Shown here piece by piece: positions 7,344 through 15,079 of a stretch of 21,957 bases of DNA. The DNA comes from DATCVR01 sp036566745 (GTDB lineage: Bacteria; Actinomycetota; Actinomycetes; Jiangellales; Jiangellaceae): positions 1-21,957 of the forward strand of contig DATCVR010000114.1 of the NCBI GenBank assembly GCA_036566745.1, read 5' to 3'. Under the pieces are notes generated by a model, which saw nothing but the letters and a program-made list of their open reading frames with translations, did not search any database and was not told the origin of the DNA. Both the position numbers and the translations under genes were made by a program. Positions within the stretch are counted from its first letter, which is position 1; the number at the start of each line of letters is the position of its first letter.

Positions 7344-7350
7344 GCCGGGC

Positions 7351-8715
7351 ATGCGCACGATCAACCCCGCCACCGGCGAGACGCTCGCCGAGTACGACGA
7401 GCACACCGACGCCGTCGTGGACGACATCCTCGATCGCACGGCCGCCGCGCAACGCCGATGGGGCGCCCTCACCGTCGACGATCGCGCGGCCCGGCTGCGG
7501 GCCCTCGGCGCCCTCCTACGCGAACAGAAGGCCCAGCACGCCGCCCTGATGACCGCCGAGATGGGCAAGCCTCTGGCGCAGGCTCTGGCCGAGGTCGAGA
7601 AGTGCGCGTGGGTGTGCGACCACTACGCAGATCACGCCGCCGACCTGCTGGCCGCCGAGCCGGTCGAGGCCGACGCCGACGAGGCTTACGTCGACTACCT
7701 CCCGCTCGGCGTCGTGCTCGCGATCATGCCGTGGAATTTCCCGTTCTGGCAGGTGTTCCGCGCCGCGGCGCCGATCCTGGCCTCGGGCAACGCCATCGTG
7801 CTCAAGCACGCCGAGAGCGTCAGCGGCTGCGCGCTCGCCATCGAGAAGCTCTTCGCCGACGCCGGCTTCGGCGACGACACCGTGCGGGCGTTGCTGCTCC
7901 CCGGTTCACGGACCTCACCCCTGCTCGGCGACGACCGGATCGCCGCCGCCACCCTCACCGGCAGCGAGCGGGCCGGTGCCTCGGTCGCCGCCACGGCGGG
8001 CCAGCACGTCAAGAAGACGGTGCTCGAGCTCGGGGGCAGCGACGCCTTCGTCGTGCTCGACGACGCCGATGTCGAGCGTGCTGCCCGGATCGCGGTCACC
8101 GCCCGCTTCCAGAACGCCGGGCAGAGCTGCATCGCCGCCAAGAGGTTCATCGTGCTCGACGCGGTGGCCGACGCCTTCATCGAGCGCTTCGTCGCCGGTG
8201 TCGAGGCCCTCACGGTGGGTGACCCGACGGCCGACGGCGTGGATGTCGGCCCGCTCGCCCGTCATGACCTCCGCGACGAGCTGGCCGATCAGGTCCGCCG
8301 CTCCGTCGACGACGGCGCCACGGTCCTGACCGGCGCGACCGTGCCCGACGGCCCCGGCGCCTTCTACCAGCCCACCGTGCTCGAGGTGAGTTCCACGGCC
8401 GTCCCGGTGATGCGCGAGGAGACCTTCGGTCCCGCGGCGGCCGTCCTGCGGGTGCCGGACGAGGACGCTGCCGTCACGGCCGCGAACGACTCGCCGTTCG
8501 GGCTCAGCTCGTCGCTGTGGACCTCCGACCTGGGGCGGGCCAGGCGGCTGGCCCGGCGCATCCAGGCCGGCGGCTGCTTCGTCAATGCCATGACCGCCTC
8601 CGATCCACGGCTCCCCTTCGGCGGGGTCAAGCACAGCGGGTACGGCCGGGAGCTGGCGTGGTTCGGCATCCACGAGTTCACCAACCCGCAGACGGTGCGG
8701 ATCGCCGCCGGCTGA
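7351..8715 (+). CDS. NAD(P)-dependent aldehyde dehydrogenase, succinate-semialdehyde dehydrogenase type
   Basis: This 454-residue ALDH oxidises an aldehyde to its acid. The family residues are readable: Asn129 in MPWNFP (oxyanion), Glu226 in LELGG (general base) and nucleophile Cys260 in QNAGQSC. The closing signature LPFGGVKHSGYGRE is also present. Its compact length, IMPWNFPFWQVFR, and the end HEFTNPQTV match the short GabD/YneI-like succinate-semialdehyde dehydrogenases, usually NADP-linked. ATG 7351 is chosen because a -10 box lies 7 nt upstream; an in-frame GTG at 7327 would extend it into the operator region. It is monocistronic by its neighbours. If the assignment is right, it feeds succinate to the TCA cycle, which is notable with kgd nearby, since Kgd produces succinic semialdehyde. 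The exact substrate is inferred. Confidence 0.92.
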   Translation: MRTINPATGETLAEYDEHTDAVVDDILDRTAAAQRRWGALTVDDRAARLRALGALLREQKAQHAALMTAEMGKPLAQALAEVEKCAWVCDHYADHAADLLAAEPVEADADEAYVDYLPLGVVLAIMPWNFPFWQVFRAAAPILASGNAIVLKHAESVSGCALAIEKLFADAGFGDDTVRALLLPGSRTSPLLGDDRIAAATLTGSERAGASVAATAGQHVKKTVLELGGSDAFVVLDDADVERAARIAVTARFQNAGQSCIAAKRFIVLDAVADAFIERFVAGVEALTVGDPTADGVDVGPLARHDLRDELADQVRRSVDDGATVLTGATVPDGPGAFYQPTVLEVSSTAVPVMREETFGPAAAVLRVPDEDAAVTAANDSPFGLSSSLWTSDLGRARRLARRIQAGGCFVNAMTASDPRLPFGGVKHSGYGRELAWFGIHEFTNPQTVRIAAG

Positions 8716-8732
8716 GGCGCGGGTAGTGACGC

Positions 8733-8756
8733 CGTGCGGTGCGCGGACGCCGCACG
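8733..8756 (+). terminator. Hairpin after the aldehyde dehydrogenase gene
   Basis: The arms CGTGCGG and CCGCACG (7 bp, perfect) enclose a 10-nt loop, 17 nt after the stop codon. No T-run follows. It is a candidate terminator placed between two same-strand genes, the second of which has its own promoter. Confidence 0.5.
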
Positions 8757-8770
8757 ACAGCGGCACGACC

Positions 8771-8798
8771 CGCGTTCGTAACACGCGTCTCCTAAGCT
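8771..8798 (+). promoter_or_regulatory. Promoter of the NADPH:FMN-reductase-like gene
   Basis: TAAGCT (8793-8798) is a TANNNT box ending 7 nt before ATG 8806, so the transcript is probably leaderless. A short inverted repeat (CGCGT 8771-8775 and ACGCG 8783-8787, 7-nt centre) lies where the -35 would be expected and might be an operator. Confidence 0.4.
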
Positions 8799-8805
8799 GC
8801 GCGGA

Positions 8806-9339
8806 ATGCTTCATCCGCCGCTGACCGCGGTCGTGGCCGACCCGCGACGAGGCTCCCGGACCGCCCTGGCGGCCGCCGAACTGACCAGGTTGCTGGGCCG
8901 CCACCTCGACCTCCATCCGCCCGGACTGATCGACCTGGCCACGCTCGGTCCCGCGGTGCTCGATCCCGACCACGCCGGGGCCTCCAGGGCGGTCGCGGCC
9001 ATCCGTGCCTCCCGGGTGCTCGTCGTCGCAGGTCCGGTGCACAACGGGACGTGCCCGGAGATCCTGCGGACCTTCCTGCGCCGGATCGGGCCCGACGGCC
9101 TGCGTGGGGTGAGCGCCGTGGCGCTGCCGGTGACGACGTCCTGGCTCGACTCACCGTCGGTGGACACCGTCATCCTCCCCCTGCTGAGCGAGCTCGGCGC
9201 CGACTGCCCCGCGCCCTCGCTGTTCCTGCACGAGCACGACATCGCCTACGGCCGCAACCCGAACGGATCGCTGCGCCGGTGGGTGGCCCACCACGGCGGG
9301 CGCCTCCAGCCTCGTGTGATCGCGGAATCCGGCCGTTGA
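8806..9339 (+). CDS. NADPH-dependent FMN reductase-like flavoprotein
   Basis: This 177-residue single-domain protein has the flavodoxin-like fold of the SsuE/MsuE and NADPH:FMN-reductase family. An N-terminal strand and loop, VVADPRRGSRT (about 9-19), corresponds to the usual GNPRxxSRT flavin-phosphate loop. A later AGPVHNGTCPEILRTFLRRI (about 75-94) corresponds to the P-x-Y-x-G-S/T-x-x-G-x-L-K-x-F-L-D motif, though with altered residues (His for Tyr, Cys-Pro-Glu for the small residues). Such enzymes supply reduced flavin to monooxygenases or reduce quinones and azo compounds. ATG 8806 follows a -10 box by 7 nt. No flavin monooxygenase partner is nearby. The fold call is fairly secure; the specific reaction is not. 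Confidence 0.8.
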   Translation: MLHPPLTAVVADPRRGSRTALAAAELTRLLGRHLDLHPPGLIDLATLGPAVLDPDHAGASRAVAAIRASRVLVVAGPVHNGTCPEILRTFLRRIGPDGLRGVSAVALPVTTSWLDSPSVDTVILPLLSELGADCPAPSLFLHEHDIAYGRNPNGSLRRWVAHHGGRLQPRVIAESGR

Positions 9340-9398
9340 CGATCAGGCCCGCCCGCCGTGCTACACATTGAGTCCCCGGCCCCGTCGGAAGGACTCAC

Positions 9399-10352
9399 GT
9401 GCCCGAGGTCAGCGTCAGCTCCCATCGCGGGTGGGACATCGTGCAGCTCTCCTCCGACCAGCTCGAGGTCGACGTCGTCCCGGGCAAGGGCGGCGACCTC
9501 ACGTCGGTGCGCTGGCTGCCCCTCGGCGTCGACGTGCTGTGGAAGACCCCGTGGGGGCTGCGTCCGCGCGGCGAACGCTCCGCGGCCGGAGGCAGCGAGG
9601 CCAAGCTCATGGAGGCCTATCCCGGCGGGTGGCAGACCGTGTTCCCCAACGCCGGCGATCCCACCGTCGAGCACGGCGTCGACTGGGGCCACCACGGCGA
9701 GGTGTGGATGACCTCGCTCGACTGGGAGCCGGTCGGGCCGGCCGCCATCGAGATGCGCACCCGGCTGGTCCGCAGCCCGTTCGAGGTGGTCAAGCGGGTC
9801 GAGGTCGACGGCTCGGCAGTCACCGTCACCGAGACGGTCACCAATGACGCCGCCGAGGCCGTGGACGTGATGTGGAGCCAGCACCCCGCCTTCGGCCCGC
9901 CGCTGGTCGGCCCCGGCACCACCGTCGAGGCGCCGGCCGGCGTCGTCCATTCCGCCGAGGGGGACGCCGCCTGGCCCACGCTGCCGGGCACGGACACCGA
10001 CCTGCGCCGGGTTCCGCCGCCGCGGGCCGGCGAGACCCGGATGGCCTACCTCGGCGAGCTTGGCGAAGGACGCGTCGCCGTCGTCAACGCCGACCTCGAC
10101 CTCCGTGCCGAGCTGAGCTGGGATCTCTCGGTCATGCCGTACGCGTGGTACTGGCTCGAGGCCGGCGGTCGGGCCGGGTTCCCGTGGTTCTCCGACGCGT
10201 ACGTGCTCGCCCTCGAGCCCGCCACCAGCTGGCCCTACACCGGCGTGTCGGCGGTGCGCGAGACCACCGGCACCCACGTCACCATCGAGCCCGGCGAGTC
10301 CCGCGCCTCGGCGGTCACCCTGCGGCTCGGTCCTGCGGAGACGGCCCGATGA
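9399..10352 (+). CDS. Aldose 1-epimerase (galactose mutarotase)-like protein
   Basis: This 317-residue beta-sandwich protein is of the galactose-mutarotase-like superfamily, which interconverts anomers of hexoses or related sugars. Visible family features are a VVPGKGGDLTSVRW opening (the V-P-x-x-G-G-x-L turn), a HPAFGPPLV segment with the conserved His of the QHPAFG-type motif, and a late ALEPATSWPYTGV carrying the catalytic-type Glu. The GTG start has GGAAGGA 5 nt upstream. The stop overlaps the next start (ATGA), so expression is coupled to the PLP enzyme, a pairing with no obvious metabolic link. It could instead belong to the less characterised aldose-epimerase-like groups. The family call is good; the sugar substrate is unknown. 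Confidence 0.85.
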   Translation: MPEVSVSSHRGWDIVQLSSDQLEVDVVPGKGGDLTSVRWLPLGVDVLWKTPWGLRPRGERSAAGGSEAKLMEAYPGGWQTVFPNAGDPTVEHGVDWGHHGEVWMTSLDWEPVGPAAIEMRTRLVRSPFEVVKRVEVDGSAVTVTETVTNDAAEAVDVMWSQHPAFGPPLVGPGTTVEAPAGVVHSAEGDAAWPTLPGTDTDLRRVPPPRAGETRMAYLGELGEGRVAVVNADLDLRAELSWDLSVMPYAWYWLEAGGRAGFPWFSDAYVLALEPATSWPYTGVSAVRETTGTHVTIEPGESRASAVTLRLGPAETAR

Positions 10353-11428
10353 CGGACGGGTCGCGCAGCCTCTCCCCCGCCACCCGGGTCGTCGTCGGCG
10401 GCCGCCCGCCGCGCACACCGGACGCGCCCTTGAGCGAGCCGGTCACCTTCGCCTCGACGTTCCACGCGGGCGGCGACATCGGCTACGGCCGCTACGGCAA
10501 CCCGACCTGGTCGGCGTTCGAGGACGTGCTCGGCGAGCTCGAAGGCGGCAACGCCCTGGCCTTCGCGTCCGGCTTGGCCGCCTCCAGCGCCGTCGTGTCG
10601 CTCCTTCCTCCGGACGCCGTCGTCGTCGCGCCCGAGAACGCCTACCTCGGGGTCCTCGACCAGCTCCGTGAGCGCGCCGACGCCGGGCACGCCACCCTGC
10701 ACCAGGTCGACCTCACCGACACCGCCGCGGTGATCACGGCGGCGGCCGGCGCCCACGTCGTCTGGCTCGAGTCGCCGACCAACCCGAAGCTCGACGTCGC
10801 CGACCTTCCCGCCATCGCGGCCGCGGCCCGGGCTCACGGCGCCCTCGTGGTGGTCGACAACACCTTCGCCACTCCGCTGCTCCAGCGCCCGCTCGACCTC
10901 GGCGCCGACCTCGTCGTCCACAGCGCCACCAAGCTGCTGGCCGGCCACTCCGACGTCGTGCTCGGCGCGGTCGTCACCCGCGACTCCGACCTCCTCTCGC
11001 GGCTCGTCGAGCACCGCAGCCTGCACGGTGCGATCCCCGGTCCGATGGAGGTCTACCTCGCCCTGCGCGGCGTCCGCACGCTGGCCCTGCGTCTCGAACG
11101 GGCTCAGGCCAACGCCGCCGAACTGGCCCGCCGCCTCGGCGAGCATCCCGCGGTCTCGCTCGTGCGATATCCCGGCTTCGGCGCGATGTGCTCGATCGAG
11201 CTCCACGGCGGTGCGGCGGCCGCCGACCGGGTGGTCCACGCCGTGCGGCTCTGGGTCCATGCCACGAGCCTGGGCGGGGTCGAGTCCAGTCTCGAACGCC
11301 GTCGACGCTGGCCCTCCGAGAGTCCCAGCGTCGACGAGTCGCTGCTCCGGCTCTCGGTCGGCATCGAAGACGTCGACGATCTCTGGGCCGACCTCTCTCA
11401 GGCTCTGAGCACGGCCACCCCGGAGTGA
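10349..11428 (+). CDS. Cystathionine gamma-synthase/gamma-lyase family PLP enzyme
   Basis: This 359-residue fold-type I PLP enzyme is of the trans-sulfuration family (Cys/Met metabolism). Diagnostic residues: Tyr46 and Arg48 in GYGRYGNPT (contact PLP phosphate across the dimer), the ASGLAAS loop, ESPTNP, Asp170 in VVDNTFATP, and the Schiff-base Lys195 in SATKLLAGHSD. The C-terminus SLGGVESSLERRRR with LRLSVGIED is typical of an actinobacterial gamma-lyase-like clade. The protein is shorter than the usual 380-400 residues. The stretch between VRYPG and FGAMCS, which normally holds a HP-x-H-containing loop, appears to be missing. The start ATG overlaps the upstream stop by 4 nt. Gamma-synthase and gamma-lyase activity cannot be told apart by eye. 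It converges on cydC through a shared hairpin. Confidence 0.9.
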   Translation: MTDGSRSLSPATRVVVGGRPPRTPDAPLSEPVTFASTFHAGGDIGYGRYGNPTWSAFEDVLGELEGGNALAFASGLAASSAVVSLLPPDAVVVAPENAYLGVLDQLRERADAGHATLHQVDLTDTAAVITAAAGAHVVWLESPTNPKLDVADLPAIAAAARAHGALVVVDNTFATPLLQRPLDLGADLVVHSATKLLAGHSDVVLGAVVTRDSDLLSRLVEHRSLHGAIPGPMEVYLALRGVRTLALRLERAQANAAELARRLGEHPAVSLVRYPGFGAMCSIELHGGAAAADRVVHAVRLWVHATSLGGVESSLERRRRWPSESPSVDESLLRLSVGIEDVDDLWADLSQALSTATPE

Positions 11429-11477
11429 TCGTTGGAACGACGTGGTCGCCAGGGCGGCCACCTCGTTCCGACGATCA
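11426..11477. terminator. Bidirectional hairpin shared by the PLP enzyme gene and cydC
   Basis: Two 25-nt arms (11426-11450 and 11453-11477) pair at 22 positions by Watson-Crick and 2 by G-T, with one C-C mismatch; the central few bases form the loop. The first three bases are the TGA of the plus-strand gene, and the last three are the TCA (stop) of cydC. Each strand therefore folds the hairpin straight from its stop codon. A bidirectional terminator is the natural reading. Confidence 0.8.
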
Positions 11478-13280
11478 CCCGGGTTCGGAGGCTGCCGGTG
11501 TCCGCGAGCCCCACCACAGGTCGCGGTAGGGCCCGTCCAAGCTCACGAGGTCGGCATGACGACCCCGCTGGATCACCTTCCCGGCGTCGAGCACGACGAT
11601 CTCGTCCACCTCGTCCAGACCGGTCAATCGGTGAGTGACCAGCACCGACGTCCGGCCTCGGGTGGCGGACAGGAGGTCGGCGAGCACCTCGTCCGCGGTG
11701 TCCGGGTCGAGACCCTCGGTGGGTTCGTCGAGCAGCAGGATCGGCGGGTCGGCCAGCACCGCGCGGGCGAGCGCCAGACGCTGCCGCTGACCACCCGACA
11801 CCTGTCCGCCGGCCTCGCCCACCATCGTGTCCAGCCCGCGCGGGAGCGAGTCGACCCAGTCGAGCACCCGAGCGTGGGCGAGCGCCGCGCGGAGCTGGTC
11901 GTCGTCGGCCTCGGGCCGGGCCAGCCGGAGGTTCTCGCGGATGGTCGTGTGGAAGAGGTGGGTGTCCTGGGTGACGCCCGTCATCAGGGCGCGGACGTCG
12001 TCGCCGGAGTACTCGCGAGCGTCGCGTCCGCCGATCGTCACCGATCCGGACACCGGTTCGACGAACCGCATCAGGGCCGCGAGCAGTGTGCTCTTGCCCG
12101 ACCCGCTCGCGCCCACGACCGCGATCCGCTGCCCGGGCCGGATGGTGAGATCGATGCCGTCCAGCGCAGCGGCACGGTCGTCCGCGAAGCGGACCCGGAG
12201 ATCGCGGACCTCCACCACTGCGCCGGGCTCCGGCGCGGGCAGCGGCCTGTCGGGTTCGTGCACGGGCGCCGGCGCGTCCAGCACGGCCATCAGCCGCCGC
12301 GCCGACTCGCGGGCCTCGAGGACGTGCCGGACCGCCGCGACCAGCGGCATGATCGGCTCGAAACTGATCAGTGCGACCAGCGCCACCACCGGCACCATCA
12401 CCGACGCCACGTCGCCCGCGGCAGCCGCGTCCAGCGCGAGAGCCGTCACGACGACCGTGGTGGCGCCCTGCACCGTCATGGTCGCGGCTCCCGCCGTGGC
12501 CGTGGTGCGGGCGGCCCGGCGTTCCAGCCGGCCCACCTCGGCGCCGGCCCGGTCGGCATCGTCCAGCGCGGAGTCGGTGGCACCGTGCACGGCGAGATCG
12601 GCGCTGCCACGCACGAGATCGACCGTGCACGAAGCGAGCCGTGCCCGAGCCGGCGCGAGCTGGCGCGCAACCCGTGCCGCGGCCGCGATCGTCACGGCCG
12701 GGACGATCATCCCGGCGAGGATCACCCCGACCGCCAACGCGGCACCCGCGGCCGGCAGGACCCCCGCGGCGAAGCCGACCGCCAGCCCTCCGACGACCAG
12801 CGCGGTACCCAGCGGCACCATCACCCGCACGACGAGGTCCTGGACCGCTTCGACGTCGCTCACCATGCGGCTGAGCAGGTCGGCGCTGCGGAAGGCCGGC
12901 AGCCCCGACGGCGCCAGCGGCACGAGCGCGTCGTACACCCGCCCGCGCAGAGCGGCCAGCCCGCGCAACGCGGCGTCGTGACTGGCCAGCCGTTCGCCGT
13001 AGCGGAAGAGCCCTCGGCTGGTGGCGAAGGCACGCACGCCCACGATGGCCAGCGACAACGCGGCCAGCGGAGGTTGCTGCGCGGCACGGGCGATGAGCCA
13101 GGCGGCGAGTGCCATCAGCGCGAGGGCCGCCAGCTCGGCAGCCACGCTCGCGCCCACCGCCAGGGCGAGCCGGCCGGCATGCGGACGCAGCATACCGAGC
13201 AGTCGCCGGATCGGGCCCGCCGACGACGTCGGCCCGGCTCCCGGCGCGGACGCCGGGCGAGGCACGTCGACGGTAGCCAT
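11475..13280 (-). CDS. cydC: Thiol reductant ABC exporter subunit CydC
   Basis: This 601-residue half-transporter pairs with CydD. CydDC exports reduced thiols (cysteine, glutathione-like) to the cell exterior and is required for cytochrome bd assembly in E. coli. A membrane domain with six predicted helices (about 30-325) is followed by an ATPase domain. The ATPase motifs are Walker A GASGSGKST (390-398), Q-loop Gln438, signature VSGGQRQ (494-500), Walker B ILLLDEP (514-520) and switch His550. Typical CydC wording includes FRYGERLASHD and LLDEPTEGLD. The ATG shares one base with the cydD stop and has GGAGG 5 nt upstream. Actinobacteria use mycothiol rather than glutathione, so the exported thiol is uncertain. 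It is the last gene of cydABDC. Confidence 0.95.
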   Translation of the reverse strand: MATVDVPRPASAPGAGPTSSAGPIRRLLGMLRPHAGRLALAVGASVAAELAALALMALAAWLIARAAQQPPLAALSLAIVGVRAFATSRGLFRYGERLASHDAALRGLAALRGRVYDALVPLAPSGLPAFRSADLLSRMVSDVEAVQDLVVRVMVPLGTALVVGGLAVGFAAGVLPAAGAALAVGVILAGMIVPAVTIAAAARVARQLAPARARLASCTVDLVRGSADLAVHGATDSALDDADRAGAEVGRLERRAARTTATAGAATMTVQGATTVVVTALALDAAAAGDVASVMVPVVALVALISFEPIMPLVAAVRHVLEARESARRLMAVLDAPAPVHEPDRPLPAPEPGAVVEVRDLRVRFADDRAAALDGIDLTIRPGQRIAVVGASGSGKSTLLAALMRFVEPVSGSVTIGGRDAREYSGDDVRALMTGVTQDTHLFHTTIRENLRLARPEADDDQLRAALAHARVLDWVDSLPRGLDTMVGEAGGQVSGGQRQRLALARAVLADPPILLLDEPTEGLDPDTADEVLADLLSATRGRTSVLVTHRLTGLDEVDEIVVLDAGKVIQRGRHADLVSLDGPYRDLWWGSRTPAASEPG

Positions 13281-15079
13281 CAGAGCCTCCCCGCCGGCGC
13301 CGCGTGCTCGGTGCCCGTCAGTCCGCTCACCCGGCCGTGGTCGAGACGGATCACCCGGTGGGCATCGGCGACCATCGCCGGCCGATGCGCCACCACCAGC
13401 ACGGTCCGCCCGGCCATCAGCCGAGCGGTCGCGTCGACGACCGCCGCCTCGCTCGCGGCGTCGAGTCCGGCCGTGGGCTCGTCGAGCAGGAGCAACGGGG
13501 CGTCGCGCAGGAACGCTCGGGCCAGCGCGATCCGCTGGCGCTGCCCGGCCGAGACCCCTGCGCCGTGCTCGCCCAGGACGGTGTCGTAGGCCTGCGGCAG
13601 CGCCTCGACGAACTCGTGAGCCTGGGCCAGCCGGGCTGCCTGCACGACCTCGTCGTCAGTGGCGTCGGGGCGGCCGAGCCGGATGTTCGCCGCGACGCTG
13701 CGGGCGAACAGGTGCGGACGCTGGGGCACCCAGGCCAGCTGTTCGCGCCACGTCGCGATGTCGGCCTCCGCGAGGTCGATGTCGTCACCGCCGACCGAGA
13801 GGAGGACGCGCCCCGCGTCCGGACGGACCAGCCCGAGCACGACGCCGAGCATCGTGGACTTCCCCGCGCCGCTGGGCCCCACGAGCGCCACCCGCTCGCC
13901 GGGCGCGACCGCGAGTGACACCTCGTCCAGCGCCGCCTCGTCGCGCCCCGGATACCGGACCGTGACCCCGTCGACCCGGATCCCCACCCGCGCATCACGC
14001 GGGCCGACGGACGAGCCCGGGCCGGGGAGGGTTCCCGACGCAGGAGTCCGGCCGGACTCTGAACGACCGGACGGCGTGTCCAGCACCGCAAACGCCCGCT
14101 CGGCGACCTCGAGCCCTTCGGTGCTGGCGTGGAACTGCGACCCGAGCGCCCGCAACGGCAGGTACGCCTCGGGTGCCAGCACCAGGACGAGCAACGCCGT
14201 GTGCAGGTCGAGGGCACCGTCGAGCAGCCGCAGTCCCACCGGCACCGCTACCAGCGCCACGGACAGCGTGGCCACCAGCTCGAGCACCAGGGCCGAGAGG
14301 AACGCGACCCGCAGGGTCCGCATGGTGGCGACCCGATGGTCCTCGGCCGTGCGGCGTACCGCGACCGCCTGGGCGCGGGCCCGGCCGAACGCCCGCAACG
14401 TCGGCAGGCCGGCGACGATGTCGAGGAAGTGCCCGCCGAGGCGTTCGAGGGCCCGCCACTGCCGTCCCGTCGACCGCTTCGTCTGGAGCCCCACGAGGAT
14501 GCCGAAGATCGGGATCAGCGGCAGCGTCACGCAGATGATGATCGCCGAGGCCAGATCGGCGAACCCGAGCCGCACCAGCACCGCGATCGGCACCACGGCG
14601 GCGATGAACAGCTGAGGGAAGTAGCCGGTGAAGTACGGGTCGAGTGCGTCGAGACCGCGGCCCAGCGTGGTCGCGATGCCGCCGGTGTGCTGGCCGGACA
14701 ACCAGCCGGGCCCGAGCCGCTGGGTGTGGGCGAGCAGGTCGCGGCGCAGCCTGGCCTTCACCGAGGCCGCGGCGCGCTGAGCGAGCACCTGCTGGAACCA
14801 GCTCAGCGCGGCCCGGGCGGCGAAGATGCCGGTGAGCGCCACCAGGACCGATGCCACCTCGGCGGCGCCCGGCCGGTCCAGCACGCCCTTGGCGAGAACA
14901 CCGGCCAGCAGGTCCGCCTGGACGATGATGAGCACAGCACTCGCCGCCGCCATGAGGACGAAGGCGGCGGCGACCACCCGGCCGGCCGGGAGGCTTCGGA
15001 GGAGACGGTGGGCCAGCGGGGTCAGAAGAACACCGCCGACCTCGCGCTCACCCGGATGCGGAAGACCCACCACAGCCAC
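13280..15079 (-). CDS. cydD: Thiol reductant ABC exporter subunit CydD
   Basis: This is the partner half-transporter of CydC, about 599 residues from this start. The membrane domain covers about 20-330, with the CydD-type LIPIFGILVGLQT and HFLDIVAGLPTLRAFGRA stretches. The ATPase domain has Walker A GPSGAGKST (401-409), signature VSAGQRQ (509-515), Walker B LLLLDEP (529-535) and switch His565. The linker around 335-365 is Gly/Pro/Ser-rich. The start is doubtful. The only ATG/GTG codons ahead of the first helix are GTGs at 15079, 15073 and 15070, which make a 49-58 nt overlap with the cydB end. None has a clear Shine-Dalgarno. A CTG overlapping the cydB stop (CTGA) would give a more typical N-terminus. 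The family call is certain; the first ~19 residues are not. Confidence 0.94.
   Translation of the reverse strand: MAVVGLPHPGEREVGGVLLTPLAHRLLRSLPAGRVVAAAFVLMAAASAVLIIVQADLLAGVLAKGVLDRPGAAEVASVLVALTGIFAARAALSWFQQVLAQRAAASVKARLRRDLLAHTQRLGPGWLSGQHTGGIATTLGRGLDALDPYFTGYFPQLFIAAVVPIAVLVRLGFADLASAIIICVTLPLIPIFGILVGLQTKRSTGRQWRALERLGGHFLDIVAGLPTLRAFGRARAQAVAVRRTAEDHRVATMRTLRVAFLSALVLELVATLSVALVAVPVGLRLLDGALDLHTALLVLVLAPEAYLPLRALGSQFHASTEGLEVAERAFAVLDTPSGRSESGRTPASGTLPGPGSSVGPRDARVGIRVDGVTVRYPGRDEAALDEVSLAVAPGERVALVGPSGAGKSTMLGVVLGLVRPDAGRVLLSVGGDDIDLAEADIATWREQLAWVPQRPHLFARSVAANIRLGRPDATDDEVVQAARLAQAHEFVEALPQAYDTVLGEHGAGVSAGQRQRIALARAFLRDAPLLLLDEPTAGLDAASEAAVVDATARLMAGRTVLVVAHRPAMVADAHRVIRLDHGRVSGLTGTEHAAPAGRL

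Noticed and set aside
11442..13589. 715-codon plus-strand open frame opposite cydC and the end of cydD
   Set aside because: It is a His/Arg/Gln-rich shadow; the opposite strand carries all the ABC transporter motifs.
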